A stretch of DNA of 64,000 nt from Pseudomonas gregormendelii (lineage in GTDB: Bacteria; Pseudomonadota; Gammaproteobacteria; Pseudomonadales; Pseudomonadaceae), in contig NZ_JADEVO010000003.1 of NCBI RefSeq assembly GCF_017114825.1, positions 124,001 to 188,000 on the forward strand. The letters run 5' to 3'. The notes under the pieces are model-generated. The model was given only the letters and a program-made list of their open reading frames with translations, was not told where the DNA came from and made no database searches. The translations under genes were made by a program, and so were the position numbers. Of this stretch, positions 1 to 8,747 are shown in pieces. Within the stretch, counting starts at the first letter, position 1, and every line of letters starts with the position of its first letter.

Positions 1-528
1 CACAGGATCGGCAGGCACGTCTTTCATGCCGCCGCGCATGGTGGTTGGCGAGTTGACGATGATGTCGACCACGTCCATGCCCTTGACGACTTTCCCGAAC
101 ACCGCATAGCCGTCGCCCTGGTCGAGGAAATCGTTGTCCTTGACGTTGATGAAGAACTGGCTGGTGGCCGAATCCGGTGCCGAGGTACGGGCCATGGAAA
201 GGGTGCCGCGCACGTTGACCAGGCCGTTCTTGTGCTCGTTCTTGATGGACGCCTTGGTGTCTTTCTGCTGCATCTGTTGAGTGAACCCGCCGCCCTGGAC
301 CATGAAGCCGGGGATCACGCGGTGGAAAATCGTGTTGTTGTAGAAGCCGCTGTCGACGTACTCAAGAAAGTTCTTGGTACTGATCGGCGCCTTGACCGGG
401 TCCAGTTCGATCTCGATCTGGCCATTGGTGGTTTCCAGCAGCACGTGCGGGGCCTTGGCAGGCGTGGCGGCCATCAGGTTGGCGGCAAACAGAACGGTGC
501 CGGCGGCGAGGGCGATTTTTTTCAGCAT
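1..528 (-). CDS. ppiA: Peptidylprolyl isomerase A, periplasmic cyclophilin (3' part outside window)
   Basis: The 176 residues visible start at the ATG at 528-526 and run off the left edge, so the C-terminus is missing. The first 20 or so residues are a Sec signal peptide ending near AANLMA, which places the protein in the periplasm. The cyclophilin core follows: [14 protein letters not shown] and SQFFINV are the conserved active-site blocks of this cis-trans prolyl isomerase family, which helps fold exported proteins. The start overlaps the stop of the upstream hydrolase gene by 7 bp, so the two are probably co-transcribed and translationally coupled. I recall the same pair in P. aeruginosa (PA3226-PA3227). 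Confidence 0.93.
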   Translation of the reverse strand, partial: MLKKIALAAGTVLFAANLMAATPAKAPHVLLETTNGQIEIELDPVKAPISTKNFLEYVDSGFYNNTIFHRVIPGFMVQGGGFTQQMQQKDTKASIKNEHKNGLVNVRGTLSMARTSAPDSATSQFFINVKDNDFLDQGDGYAVFGKVVKGMDVVDIIVNSPTTMRGGMKDVPADPV

Positions 529-1337
529 GGGTCAGTGATCCTGAGTGTGGTGTTGTCGACTGCGGTGAGAAACTCGAGCAGGGTTTGATTGAAATGTTCG
601 GGCTGGTCAAGCGGGGTGGCGTGGCGCGAATCGGCAATCACAACCAGCCGCGCATCAGGCAGCAGTTTTACATAGTTTTCTTTCAACGCGACCGGGGTGT
701 AGTCACGGTCGGCGCTGATGATCAGCGTTGGACAGGAGACTCTGGAAAGTCGTTCCTGAACGCCCCAGCCGACGATGGCATCGAAGCTGGCGAGATAAGC
801 ATGTTTGTCGTTTGTTGCCCAGCGCAGGGCCATCTTCTCACGCAGGTTTGCCTGCTCCGGCTTGGGAAACAGTTTGGCGCCCAGGGCTTTGCCGATGGTG
901 CCCAGGCTCAACGCGCGCATCAGGCTCCAGCGCTTGAACCACTGCCAGTAATCGTCGCGGCTGCGCAGCTTGACCTCTGGTGCGCTGTTGACGATGCACA
1001 GGCTTTTGAGCAGCTGCGGCTGGTCCACGGCCAACTGGAAACCGATCATGCCGCCCATCGACAGGCCGACATAATGCACGGGGCCAAGATTCAAATGCTC
1101 GATCAGGGCGACCAGGTCGGCGCTGAACCCGGCGATGCTGTAGCGCTCCCGGGGTTTTTCGGAACGGCCGTGGCCGCGGATGTCCGGGACAATCACCCGG
1201 TAGCGGGCTGATAGCGCCGGGATCTGCATTTCCCAGTCCAGGGTGCTCGAGCCGAGGCCATGGACCAGCAGCAACGGGGTGCCGTGGCCATATTCCTCAT
1301 AGTGCAGGTTGCAACCTTCATGTTCGAAATAGGCCAT
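522..1337 (-). CDS. Alpha/beta-fold hydrolase
   Basis: 271 residues without a signal peptide, so cytoplasmic. The oxyanion-hole block [10 protein letters not shown] is at residues 23-31. The nucleophile elbow is GLSMGG with Ser93. A late Asp (ISADRDYTP, about residue 210) and a His ([14 protein letters not shown], about residue 239) complete the Ser-Asp-His triad. The cap region is short. The family covers esterases, lactonases such as 3-oxoadipate enol-lactonase, and haloperoxidase-like enzymes, and the substrate cannot be told from sequence. No aromatic-degradation genes lie nearby. Its stop overlaps the ppiA start and a LysR gene ends 14 bp upstream on the same strand. Confidence 0.9.
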   Translation of the reverse strand: MAYFEHEGCNLHYEEYGHGTPLLLVHGLGSSTLDWEMQIPALSARYRVIVPDIRGHGRSEKPRERYSIAGFSADLVALIEHLNLGPVHYVGLSMGGMIGFQLAVDQPQLLKSLCIVNSAPEVKLRSRDDYWQWFKRWSLMRALSLGTIGKALGAKLFPKPEQANLREKMALRWATNDKHAYLASFDAIVGWGVQERLSRVSCPTLIISADRDYTPVALKENYVKLLPDARLVVIADSRHATPLDQPEHFNQTLLEFLTAVDNTTLRITDPC

Positions 1338-1351
1338 GCAGTCACTCCATG

Positions 1352-2275
1352 TCAGGCTTGTTCAGGGGCCGCGAAGGGCGCATCCAGCGGCGCGGTGTCG
1401 AATGTTCGTAGCAGGTCGATGAGGATCTGCGTCGCCGGGCCCAGGGGTTTGTCCTTGTTCGAATACAGGTAGAAGCTCGGATTACGACTGCCACCCTGAT
1501 CCAACGGTAGCAGCTTGAGCGAACCTTCCTTCAATTCGCGTTCGATCATGTGCCGGGGCAACCAGGCAAAGCCGAGGCCGCTGCTGACAAAAGTGGCGGC
1601 GGTGGCCAGGCTGCCTACCGTCCAGCGCTGCTCAGCCCCCAGCCAGCCGACATCCCGCGGCTGCTGGCGGCCGGAGTCGCGAATCACCACCTGCATCTGG
1701 CTTTCCAGGTCCTGAAAGCTCAATTCACGGTTCAGGCGATGCAACGAGTGATCGGGGTGGGCCACGGCGACAAATTCGACGTCGCTCAATTCCGCCCCCA
1801 GGTAGCCGGGAATGCTTAAACCGGTGATGGCCAGGTCGGCAACCCCTTCCAGCAATACTTCCTCGACGCCGGACAGCACCTCTTCACGCAGCCGCACCCG
1901 ACAGCCGCGACTTTGCGGCATGAACGCGGTCAGGGCGCGCACCAGGCGGGCACTTGGGTAGGCGGCATCCACCACCAGGCGCACTTCCGCTTCCCAGCCC
2001 TGTTCCATGTGGTGGGCCAGGTCTTCCAGCTGGCTGGCCTGTTTAACCAACTGCCGGGAGCGGCGCAGCAGCACGCCGCCGGCCTCCGTCAGCACGGCCT
2101 TGCGACCATCAATACGCAGCAGCGGCACGCCGAGCTGGTCCTGCATACGCGCCACGGTGTAGCTGACAGACGATTGCGAGCGATGCAGCGCCTCGGCGGC
2201 CTGGGCAAAACCGCCGTGATCGACCACGGCCTGCAACGTTCGCCATTGATCAAGGGTCACGCGGGGCGCTTTCAT
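1352..2275 (-). CDS. LysR-family transcriptional regulator
   Basis: 307 residues. The N-terminal winged helix-turn-helix is clear: LDQWRTLQAVVDHGGFAQAA, then a recognition helix around SQSSVSYTVARMQDQLG and the wing LLRIDGRKAVLTEAG. The remainder is a periplasmic-binding-protein-like effector domain. The ATG at 2275 lies 50 bp from the oppositely oriented small exported-protein gene. Gene order around it (hydrolase, ppiA on one side, small protein and azoreductase on the other) matches what I recall of P. aeruginosa PA3223-PA3227. The azoreductase is therefore a plausible target, but this is inference. Effector unknown. Confidence 0.92.
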   Translation of the reverse strand: MKAPRVTLDQWRTLQAVVDHGGFAQAAEALHRSQSSVSYTVARMQDQLGVPLLRIDGRKAVLTEAGGVLLRRSRQLVKQASQLEDLAHHMEQGWEAEVRLVVDAAYPSARLVRALTAFMPQSRGCRVRLREEVLSGVEEVLLEGVADLAITGLSIPGYLGAELSDVEFVAVAHPDHSLHRLNRELSFQDLESQMQVVIRDSGRQQPRDVGWLGAEQRWTVGSLATAATFVSSGLGFAWLPRHMIERELKEGSLKLLPLDQGGSRNPSFYLYSNKDKPLGPATQILIDLLRTFDTAPLDAPFAAPEQA

Positions 2276-2324
2276 GTTGGGCTCCTGTTGTCCTAAGCTG
2301 GCAGCACTTATTGGAGACTGCCGA

Positions 2325-2639
2325 ATGAAAAAATTCTGTTATCTGGTGCTGGCGATGTTGCCACTCACTGCGTTTGCCTATCCGATCGACGTCACCAAGC
2401 AGCTCAATGGCATGAGCATCGACTACGATGCCACTGATACCGATAGCGACATCGCCTCCATCCAGGTCAACAACTACGGCACTGTCGATGCAACCTGCAA
2501 GGTGGTCTTCACCAATGGCCCGGAAGCGCCGCGCACTCGCAAGATCGAGGTGCCCGCCGGGAAACACAGCTTCGCCACCGCCAAATTCACCCGTACCATT
2601 ATTAAAATGCGCATCAACCTGACTTGCTCCCCCAAATAG
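2325..2639 (+). CDS. Small exported protein of unknown function
   Basis: 104 residues from the ATG at 2325; an upstream in-frame start at 2274 would overlap the divergent LysR gene and hide the signal peptide. Residues 1-19 (MKKFCYLVLAMLPLTAFA) form a Sec signal peptide, so the mature product of about 85 residues is periplasmic. Mature residues include two cysteines that could form a disulfide (DATCKVVF and NLTCSPK), and the pattern of alternating polar and hydrophobic residues suggests a small beta-sandwich. I do not recognise a named family. A REP pair follows the stop. Confidence 0.75.
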   Translation: MKKFCYLVLAMLPLTAFAYPIDVTKQLNGMSIDYDATDTDSDIASIQVNNYGTVDATCKVVFTNGPEAPRTRKIEVPAGKHSFATAKFTRTIIKMRINLTCSPK

Positions 2640-2655
2640 CATCGTCCGGGGAACT

Positions 2656-2748
2656 CCTGTGGGAGCGAGCCTGCTCGCGATGGCGATCCGTCGGTAGAAA
2701 CTGCTGAAACAGATACACCGTTATCGGGGGCAGGCTCACTCCCACAAG
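2656..2748. repeat. REP pair (BIME-like)
   Basis: Two REP halves in opposite orientation, GTGGGAGCGAGCCTGCTCGCGA at about 2659 and GGCAGGCTCACTCCCAC ending at about 2745, enclose 45 bp. This is the common fluorescent Pseudomonas REP family. The second half is degenerate. Confidence 0.85.
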
Positions 2749-2876
2749 CGCATGCCCTGAGGTTATAAACGAATTTATTGATGGGTTGTAGCAGTTATTT
2801 GCGCTTTTTCATCGATATGGTTCTGTTTAACCTTCACTCCATCGCCTTACAGCATTCTCAGATGGAGCCATAAACC

Positions 2877-3476
2877 ATGTCACGCGTCCTGATCATTGAA
2901 AGCAGCGCTCGTCAGCAAGATTCGGTTTCCCGCCAACTGACCCAAACCTTTATCAGCCAGTGGCAAGCCGCGCACCCGGCCGACCAGATCACCGTCCGTG
3001 ACCTCGCCGTGAATCCGGTGCCCCACCTGGACAGCACGTTGCTGGGTGGCTGGATGAAGCCGGCTGACCAGCGCAATGACAGCGAACATGCCGCGCTGGA
3101 GCGTTCCAACCAGCTGACCGACGAATTACTGGCCGCCGACGTTCTGGTGATGGCTGCGCCGATGTACAACTTCGCCATTCCAAGCACCCTTAAAGCCTGG
3201 CTGGACCATGTGCTGCGTGCCGGCGTGACGTTCAAATACACCGAGACCGGCCCCCAGGGCCTGCTCAGCGGCAAGCGCGCCTACGTGCTGACCGCACGCG
3301 GCGGTATATACGCCGGTGGCCCGGCGGATCACCAGGAACCGTACCTGCGCCAGGTGATGGGGTTCATCGGCATCAACGATGTGACCTTCATCCATGCCGA
3401 AGGCATGAACCTGGGGGGTGACTTCCAGGAGAAGGGCCTGAATCAGGCGAAAGCCAAGCTGGCCCAGGTTGCTTGA
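2877..3476 (+). CDS. azoR: FMN-dependent NADH-azoreductase
   Basis: 199 residues, the usual AzoR length. The flavodoxin-like fold is evident: the phosphate-binding loop IIESSARQQDSVSRQL near residue 6, then APMYNFAIPSTLKAWLDHV (residues 94-112), which contacts FMN, and TARGGIYAGGPADHQEPYL (about 140-158). The enzyme reduces azo dyes and quinones by two-electron transfer from NAD(P)H in the cytosol. It stands alone with its own 130-bp upstream region and a strong terminator at 3586. The syntenic P. aeruginosa gene is azoR3, which I consider the likely ortholog. Confidence 0.93.
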   Translation: MSRVLIIESSARQQDSVSRQLTQTFISQWQAAHPADQITVRDLAVNPVPHLDSTLLGGWMKPADQRNDSEHAALERSNQLTDELLAADVLVMAAPMYNFAIPSTLKAWLDHVLRAGVTFKYTETGPQGLLSGKRAYVLTARGGIYAGGPADHQEPYLRQVMGFIGINDVTFIHAEGMNLGGDFQEKGLNQAKAKLAQVA

Positions 3477-3585
3477 TATGTTAATCGTCAGATAATCGCT
3501 GGATGTTCTAGTGACCTGGCGTGACCCCTTCAAGGCTTTTACGCGCATCGAACCTCCCTTTGCACTTCTGCTCCTGAGTGCTGCC

Positions 3586-3623
3586 GCCCGATTGAACGCT
3601 TTAGCGAGATCGGGCTTTTTTTT
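3586..3623 (+). terminator. Rho-independent terminator after azoR
   Basis: GCCCGAT and ATCGGGC pair across a 16-nt loop and are followed by eight T. It lies 110 nt past the azoR stop, so the transcript has a fairly long 3' untranslated region. Confidence 0.9.
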
Positions 3624-3676
3624 GCCTTGATGTTTTGGGTTGGCGGTGAGGGCTACCTGCGGCCGTTGATTTCTCT

Positions 3677-3740
3677 GTAGGAGCTGTCGAGAGAAACGAG
3701 GCTGCGATCTTTTGATCTTGCTTCGGATATATATCCATCA
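3677..3740. repeat. Solo 5' module of the 0.4-kb repeat element
   Basis: About 50 bp nearly identical to the left end of the elements at 39889 and 40303 (GTAGGAGCTGTCGAG, then AAACGAGGCTGCGATCTTTTG and GATCTTGCTT). Similarity stops after ATATCCAT, and the hairpin-rich core is missing. It shows that this module occurs on its own. Confidence 0.75.
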
Positions 3741-3826
3741 CCCAGAAAGGGATATGCACACGAACTCAACATCGCGATAACCGAAAAAACCCGCTATCGT
3801 CGCCGCCATTCAAAACGAGGCGACCC

Positions 3827-4693
3827 ATGGGCTATCTACTTTTCGTCACCCTGATCCAGGCGTTTTCCTTCAGCCTGATCGGCGAATACCTCGCCGGACA
3901 CGTCGACAGCTACTTCGCCGTACTGGTACGGGTAATGCTCGCCGGCCTGGTCTTTATCCCCCTGACCCGCTGGCGCTCGGTTGAGCCCGCATTCATGCGC
4001 GGCATGCTACTGATCGGCGCCCTGCAGTTCGGCGTCACCTATGTCTGCCTGTATCTCAGCTTCAGGGTCCTGACCGTGCCCGAAGTGCTGCTGTTCACCA
4101 TCCTCACGCCACTGCACGTGACCTTGATCGAAGACGCGCTGAACCGCCGCTTCAACCCCTGGGCCCTGGTCGCTGCACTGGTAGCCGTGCTTGGCGCCGC
4201 AGTCATTCGTTACGACCGCATCAACCCGGACTTCTTCATGGGCTTCCTGCTGCTGCAGTTGGCGAACTTCACCTACGCCGCCGGGCAAGTGCTTTACAAA
4301 CACCTGGTCGCCAAACACCCCAGCGACCTGCCGCACTATCGGCGTTTCGGTTACTTCTACCTGGGCGGATTTGCCGTGGCACTGCCCGCGTTCCTGCTGT
4401 TCGGCAAAGCCGACTTCCTGCCCGAAGCGCCGCTGCAATGGGGGGTGCTGGTATTCCTCGGGCTGGTCTCGACCGCGCTCGGCTTGTACTGGTGGAACAA
4501 GGGCGCGTGCATGGTCAACGGCGGGACGCTGGCGGTGATGAACAACCTGCACGTGCCAGTGGGGCTGCTGCTCAACCTGCTGATCTGGAACCAGCATGAA
4601 GAGCTGGGACGGCTGCTCTTTGGCGGCATGGTGATTCTGGCGGCGGTGTGGATCAGCCGGCTGGGTATCAGGCCAGACCCGAAACGGGTGTAG
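3827..4693 (+). CDS. EamA (DMT superfamily) transporter
   Basis: 288 residues with about ten hydrophobic segments arranged as two five-helix halves, the hallmark of the drug/metabolite transporter EamA fold in the inner membrane. Typical signatures include the LTPLHVTLIEDALNRR block at the end of the first half and LGLYWWNKGACMVNGG with LAVMNNLHVPVG in the second. It resembles the carboxylate/amino acid/amine exporter branch, but the substrate is unknown. ATG at 3827 follows an AACGAGGCGACC Shine-Dalgarno region. A REP-type inverted repeat starts at its stop codon. Confidence 0.88.
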   Translation: MGYLLFVTLIQAFSFSLIGEYLAGHVDSYFAVLVRVMLAGLVFIPLTRWRSVEPAFMRGMLLIGALQFGVTYVCLYLSFRVLTVPEVLLFTILTPLHVTLIEDALNRRFNPWALVAALVAVLGAAVIRYDRINPDFFMGFLLLQLANFTYAAGQVLYKHLVAKHPSDLPHYRRFGYFYLGGFAVALPAFLLFGKADFLPEAPLQWGVLVFLGLVSTALGLYWWNKGACMVNGGTLAVMNNLHVPVGLLLNLLIWNQHEELGRLLFGGMVILAAVWISRLGIRPDPKRV

Positions 4694-4762
4694 GAGCTGC
4701 CGAAGGCTGCGATCTTCTGATGTTGAAGATCAAAAGATCGCAGGCTGCGCCAACGCCTACAT
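4689..4762. repeat. REP-type inverted repeat between convergent genes
   Basis: GTAGGAGCTGCCGAAGGCTGCGATCTTC and GATCAAAAGATCGCAGGCTGCG...CCTAC form an imperfect hairpin. It fills the gap between the EamA gene and the convergent channel gene and may act as a bidirectional transcript end. Confidence 0.75.
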
Positions 4763-6055
4763 CACGTGTTTTTCCGGTTCTGGAACCGCGCTCGCGCCCA
4801 GCACAGCCGGCAACAAACCCGTGCGCAAATCCCCGCCACTGGGCTGCTGATAAAGACTCAAGCCAAACTCCGGCAGCACCGCCAGCAGATAATCGAAGAT
4901 ATCGCCCTGGATTCTTTCATAATCAGCCCACACCGTGGTGCGGGTGAAACAGTAGATCTCCAGCGGAATGCCCTGGGCAGTGGTTTGCATCTGGCGAACC
5001 ATGCAGGTCATGTTCGGCTGGACTTCCGGGTGGCTTTTCAGATACGCCAGGGCATAGGCGCGGAACGTGCCGATGTTGGTCATCCGCCGCCGGTTGGCCG
5101 ACATCGCCGCGACGTTGCCCTGGGCTTCGTTCCAGGCCTTGAGTTCGGCCTGCTTGCGACTGATGTAGTCAGTCAGCAGATGCACCTGGGACAGCTTCAA
5201 CTCCTCGTCATCGCGCAGAAAGCGCACGCCACTGGCGTCGATGTACAGGCTGCGCTTGATCCGTCGTCCACCGGACTGCTGCATGCCGCGCCAGTTCTTG
5301 AATGACTCGGACATCAGGCGCCAGGTCGGGATCGACACGATGGTCTTGTCGAAATTCTGCACCTTGACCGTGTGCAGCGTGATGTCGACCACATCACCAT
5401 CGGCACCCACCTGCGGCATTTCGATCCAGTCGCCTACCCGCAGCATATCGTTGCTGGTCAGTTGCACGCTGGCGACAAACGACAGCAGGGTGTCCTTGTA
5501 GACCAACAGGATCACCGCCGACATGGCGCCAAGACCCGACAGCAGCAACAACGGCGAACGGTCAATCAGGGTGGCGACGATGATGATGGCGCCAAACACG
5601 TACAGCACCATTTTCGTCAGTTGCACGTAGCCTTTGATCGACCGGGTGCGGGCGTGCTCGGTGCGCGCATAGATGTCCAGCAAGGCGCTGAGCAGGGCAC
5701 TGATGGCCAGCAGCAGGAAAAGAATGGTGAAGGCCAGTGCGACGTTGCCAAGGAAGACCAGGCTGGTCTTGCTCAGCTCGGGCACCAGGTGCAGGCCGAA
5801 CTGGATGACCAGCGACGGCGTCATCTGGGCCAGGCGATGGAAGACCTTGTTGTGCCGCAGGTCATTCATCCAGTGCATGGCGGGCTGACGCCCGAGCAGT
5901 TTGGCGGCGTGCAGGATCAGGTAGCGTGCCACTCGTCCGAGGACCAGGGCAACCACCAGCAACACCACCAGCGCCAGGCTGGAGTGCAGGAGCGGGTGCT
6001 GATCGAGCGCACCCCAGAGGTCTTGGACGTTGAGCCAGAGCTGTTTGATATCCAT
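4757..6055 (-). CDS. Mechanosensitive ion channel, MscS family, YbdG type
   Basis: 432 residues, close to E. coli YbdG (about 415) rather than small MscS. Five hydrophobic segments lie between residues 20 and 190. The pore-lining helix and following beta domain are at LLLLSGLGAMSAVILLVYKD and SNDMLRVGDWIEMPQVGADGDVVDITLHTVKVQNFDKTIVSIP, the classic MscS beta-domain. The C-terminal half is an alpha/beta cytoplasmic domain including NMTCMVRQMQTTAQGIPLEIYCF. The protein would open under membrane tension and release solutes on osmotic downshock. It is a single gene, divergent from the helicase. Confidence 0.9.
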   Translation of the reverse strand: MDIKQLWLNVQDLWGALDQHPLLHSSLALVVLLVVALVLGRVARYLILHAAKLLGRQPAMHWMNDLRHNKVFHRLAQMTPSLVIQFGLHLVPELSKTSLVFLGNVALAFTILFLLLAISALLSALLDIYARTEHARTRSIKGYVQLTKMVLYVFGAIIIVATLIDRSPLLLLSGLGAMSAVILLVYKDTLLSFVASVQLTSNDMLRVGDWIEMPQVGADGDVVDITLHTVKVQNFDKTIVSIPTWRLMSESFKNWRGMQQSGGRRIKRSLYIDASGVRFLRDDEELKLSQVHLLTDYISRKQAELKAWNEAQGNVAAMSANRRRMTNIGTFRAYALAYLKSHPEVQPNMTCMVRQMQTTAQGIPLEIYCFTRTTVWADYERIQGDIFDYLLAVLPEFGLSLYQQPSGGDLRTGLLPAVLGASAVPEPEKHVM

Positions 6056-6170
6056 AAGCTAAAACGGTTCTTCTGTAAGACGCGACGGGTCGATTAGAGC
6101 ATTTAAGACGCTTCATATTGCGACTGGAGACAAACAAGGCAACAAAAAAACCACTGATTAGCGCCGTTTG

Positions 6171-6176
6171 TATAAA
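6171..6176 (+). promoter_or_regulatory. Possible -10 element for the DEAD-box helicase
   Basis: TATAAA preceded by TTTG gives an extended -10 look, about 70 nt before the chosen GTG start. This would place the transcript start near 6183 and leave a leader of about 65 nt containing a seven-T run. No convincing -35 was found. Confidence 0.35.
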
Positions 6177-6248
6177 GAAACTCGGCCTCGGCGCCCGAAA
6201 CCGGTAACCTATGCAGCTGTTTTTTTGTATTTCTTCGAGGTAGCACCC

Positions 6249-7595
6249 GTGTTTTCCCAATTCGCCCTGCACGAACGCCTGCTCAAAGCCGTGGCCGAGC
6301 TTAAATTTGTCGAGCCAACGCCTGTGCAAGCAGCGGCTATTCCGCTGGCGCTCCAAGGGCGTGACCTGCGGGTGACTGCGCAAACCGGTAGCGGCAAAAC
6401 CGCTGCTTTCGTTTTGCCGATCCTCAACCGTCTGGTCGGCCCGGCTAAAGTCCGCGTCAGCATCAAGACCCTGATCCTGCTGCCGACCCGCGAGCTGGCC
6501 CAGCAGACCATCAAGGAAGTCGAGCGCTTTGCCCAGTTCACGTTCATCAAGTCCGGCCTGATCACTGGCGGTGAGGACTTCAAGGTCCAGGCCGCCATGT
6601 TGCGCAAGGTGCCGGACATCCTGATCGGTACGCCGGGCCGGATGATCGAGCAACTGAACGCCGGCAACCTCGACTTGAAAGAAGTCGAAGTGCTGGTGCT
6701 CGACGAAGCCGACCGTATGCTCGACATGGGCTTTGCCGAGGACGTCCAGCGTCTGGTCAAAGAGTGCACCAACCGCCAGCAGACCATGCTGTTCTCCGCG
6801 ACCACCGGTGGTTCGGGCCTGCGGGAGATGGTCGCTGCGGTGCTGAACAACCCTGAGCACCTGCAGCTCAACAACGTCAGCGACCTGAACGCGACCACCC
6901 GTCAGCAGATCATCACCGCTGACCACAACCAGCACAAAGAACAGATCGTCAACTGGCTGCTGGCCAACGAGACCTACCAGAAGGCCATCGTGTTCACTAA
7001 CACCCGCGCCATGGCTGACCGCATCTACGGTCGCCTGGTGGCGCAAGACTACAAAGCGTTCGTGTTGCACGGCGACAAGGACCAGAAAGACCGTAAGCTG
7101 GCCATCGACCGCTTGAAGCAGGGCGGCGTGAAGATCCTGGTGGCTACCGACGTGGCCGCTCGCGGCCTGGATGTCGACGGCCTGGACCTGGTGATCAACT
7201 TCGACATGCCACGCAGCGGCGACGAATACGTGCACCGCATCGGTCGTACTGGGCGTGCCGGTAACGATGGCCTGGCGATCTCGCTGATCTGCCACGGCGA
7301 CTGGAACCTGATGTCGAGCGTCGAGCGCTACCTCAAGCAGAGCTTCGAGCGCCGTACCATCAAGGAAGTCAAAGGCACCTACGGCGGACCGAAGAAGGTC
7401 AAGGCTTCGGGCAAGGCTGTTGGCGTGAAGAAGAAAAAGGTCGACGCCAAGGGCGACAAGAAGAAAACCGGCGCCAAGGCTCCGACCAAGCGCAAGATCG
7501 CCAACCGCCCGAAGACCGACGCACTGTCGCTGGTGAGCAAGGACGGCATGGCGCCGCTCAAGCGCCGCAAGCCGGAAGCGCCGGCCGCTGAGTAA
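6249..7595 (+). CDS. DEAD-box ATP-dependent RNA helicase
   Basis: 448 residues from the GTG at 6249, chosen because GAGG lies eight bases upstream and MFSQFALHERLLKAV begins the conserved Q-motif region. An in-frame ATG at 6168 would overlap the likely promoter. Motifs in order: Q motif EPTPVQAAAIPLALQGRD, Walker A AQTGSGKTAAF, Ia PTRELAQQ, GTPGR, DEAD in LVLDEADRMLDMGF, SAT, then RecA domain 2 with ARGLDVDGLDLVINFDMPRS and HRIGRTGRAG. A Lys-rich basic tail from about residue 375 could bind RNA. It is RhlE/SrmB-like and would remodel RNA, for example in ribosome assembly or in the cold. Confidence 0.93.
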   Translation: MFSQFALHERLLKAVAELKFVEPTPVQAAAIPLALQGRDLRVTAQTGSGKTAAFVLPILNRLVGPAKVRVSIKTLILLPTRELAQQTIKEVERFAQFTFIKSGLITGGEDFKVQAAMLRKVPDILIGTPGRMIEQLNAGNLDLKEVEVLVLDEADRMLDMGFAEDVQRLVKECTNRQQTMLFSATTGGSGLREMVAAVLNNPEHLQLNNVSDLNATTRQQIITADHNQHKEQIVNWLLANETYQKAIVFTNTRAMADRIYGRLVAQDYKAFVLHGDKDQKDRKLAIDRLKQGGVKILVATDVAARGLDVDGLDLVINFDMPRSGDEYVHRIGRTGRAGNDGLAISLICHGDWNLMSSVERYLKQSFERRTIKEVKGTYGGPKKVKASGKAVGVKKKKVDAKGDKKKTGAKAPTKRKIANRPKTDALSLVSKDGMAPLKRRKPEAPAAE

Positions 7596-7617
7596 TAAGC
7601 GGTTCCAGCGCCACATG

Positions 7618-7647
7618 AAAAACCCGGATTAGCGTCCGGGTTTTTTT
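7618..7647. terminator. Bidirectional terminator between helicase and small exported protein
   Basis: CCCGGA and TCCGGG pair around a short loop with seven T on the plus strand and five A before the stem, so it can end transcripts from both sides. Confidence 0.9.
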
Positions 7648-7653
7648 ATGCCT

Positions 7654-7929
7654 TTAGCTTTCAGCTTTTTTCTCTGCTGAATTCAGCTCTTTGAGCCGCT
7701 GGTCAATCAACTGGCACTTGTCCGGCAAATCGGCACTGGCAGTACCCAGGTCCATCTTCTGCAACTCGTCGTTGATTTCCTTGGCCTTGGCCGGGTTCTG
7801 CTCGGTCAGCCGGGTCACTTCCTTGGCCAGCTGTTCGCGTTTGGCGGTGGCTTCTTCAGGCGTGCAGGCCCAGGCGGGCAGGGCGCAGGCAAGCGTGGCG
7901 GCAAGGGTGATTTTCAGCAATGTCTTCAT
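7654..7929 (-). CDS. Small exported helical protein of unknown function
   Basis: 91 residues from the ATG at 7929, preceded by GAGGCTGCCC. A longer frame from 8019 would bury the signal peptide and overlap the DUF899 stop. Residues 1-21 are a Sec signal peptide ending LPAWA. The mature part is mostly charged amphipathic helix (EEATAKREQLAKEVTRLTEQ) with two cysteines (ACTPEE and DKCQLID) that may form a disulfide. I do not recognise a named family. Confidence 0.72.
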   Translation of the reverse strand: MKTLLKITLAATLACALPAWACTPEEATAKREQLAKEVTRLTEQNPAKAKEINDELQKMDLGTASADLPDKCQLIDQRLKELNSAEKKAES

Positions 7930-8015
7930 GGGGCAGCCTCGTTTCCGGTGAGGGCGGTATAACGGGTTGAGCGTTTTGGTACGCAAAAAGTTCAGAAACA
8001 CAGCGCGCCCTTCGT

Positions 8016-8747
8016 TCAACGATGGCAGCAGCTTGCCGGTGCTTGCGCCTCATAGCGGTCGTGGTGTCGCACCCACTCCATGATTTCTTCCTCATTACGG
8101 CCCTTGGGCGTGAGGTCCAGGTAATTGTATGCCCCAACCAACAGGTCGAGGCCCCGGGCATAGGTGGAGTAGGTGTGAAAAATATCCCCGGCTTCGTTGC
8201 TATAAAAGACGCTGAGGCCAGGCAGTTCTTCTTCTGCACCATCAGATTTTTCGTAGTTGTAGGTGGCTTTTCCGGCGGCAATATCCTCGGCCCGCGCGCA
8301 GACGCCAAAGTCGTAGTTAAAATCGCAACCTTCAGATGACACCCAGTCAAACTTCCAGCCCATGCGTTGCCGGAAGTCCTGGAACCGGGCATAAGGCGCG
8401 TGGGAGACCGCAACCACAGAGACGTCATGATGGGCCAGGTGCAGGTTGGCACCGTCGATGTGATCGCTCAGGAAGGAGCATCCAGGGCAACCTTCGTCCC
8501 AACCCTCGGCAAACATGAAGTGGTAGATGATCAGCTGACTGCGGCCGCCGAACAGGTCGGCCAGTTTCAGTTCGCCGCCTGGGCCCTGGAAGTGGTAGTC
8601 CTTATCGATCTTCACCCATGGCAAGGCGCGGCGTTCGGCGCTGAGTTTGTCGCGCTCGCGGGTAAAAGCTTTTTCATGGGCCAGGTGTTGCCGGCGCGCG
8701 GCGAGCCATTCTTCGCGGCTCACGACCGGATGGTTCTGAACGTTCAT
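8016..8747 (-). CDS. DUF899 (thioredoxin-fold) family protein
   Basis: 243 residues from the ATG at 8747, which has AGGAGAACCCACC in front of it. The longer frame from 8873 lacks such a site. DUF899 signatures are EEWLAARRQHLAHEKAFTRERDKL at the N-terminus, LPWVKIDKDYHFQGPGG, LIIYHFMFAEGWDEGCPGCS with a thioredoxin-like CPGC pair, and HTYSTYARGLD. Members look like peroxiredoxin/thioredoxin-fold proteins, but no biochemical function is established to my knowledge. It ends SCCHR. Single gene. Confidence 0.88.
   Translation of the reverse strand: MNVQNHPVVSREEWLAARRQHLAHEKAFTRERDKLSAERRALPWVKIDKDYHFQGPGGELKLADLFGGRSQLIIYHFMFAEGWDEGCPGCSFLSDHIDGANLHLAHHDVSVVAVSHAPYARFQDFRQRMGWKFDWVSSEGCDFNYDFGVCARAEDIAAGKATYNYEKSDGAEEELPGLSVFYSNEAGDIFHTYSTYARGLDLLVGAYNYLDLTPKGRNEEEIMEWVRHHDRYEAQAPASCCHR

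Larger units (their letters stand above)
3477..3826. other. 350-bp intergenic region between azoR and an EamA gene
   Basis: Contents: a 110-nt azoR 3' tail with no credible reading frame, the terminator at 3586-3623, a solo copy of the GTAGGAGCTGTCGAG repeat module at 3677-3740, and about 85 bp of upstream region for the EamA gene. Nothing else is seen. Confidence 0.7.

Noticed and set aside
2771..2820. Operator for the LysR protein upstream of azoR (TATTGATG...CATCGATA)
   Set aside because: Arms are imperfect and about 26 bp apart, too far for a confident LysR box.
6168..6248. N-terminal extension of the DEAD-box helicase from ATG 6168
   Set aside because: Overlaps the likely promoter, is Arg/Pro-rich and unlike the family; the GTG at 6249 has a proper ribosome site.
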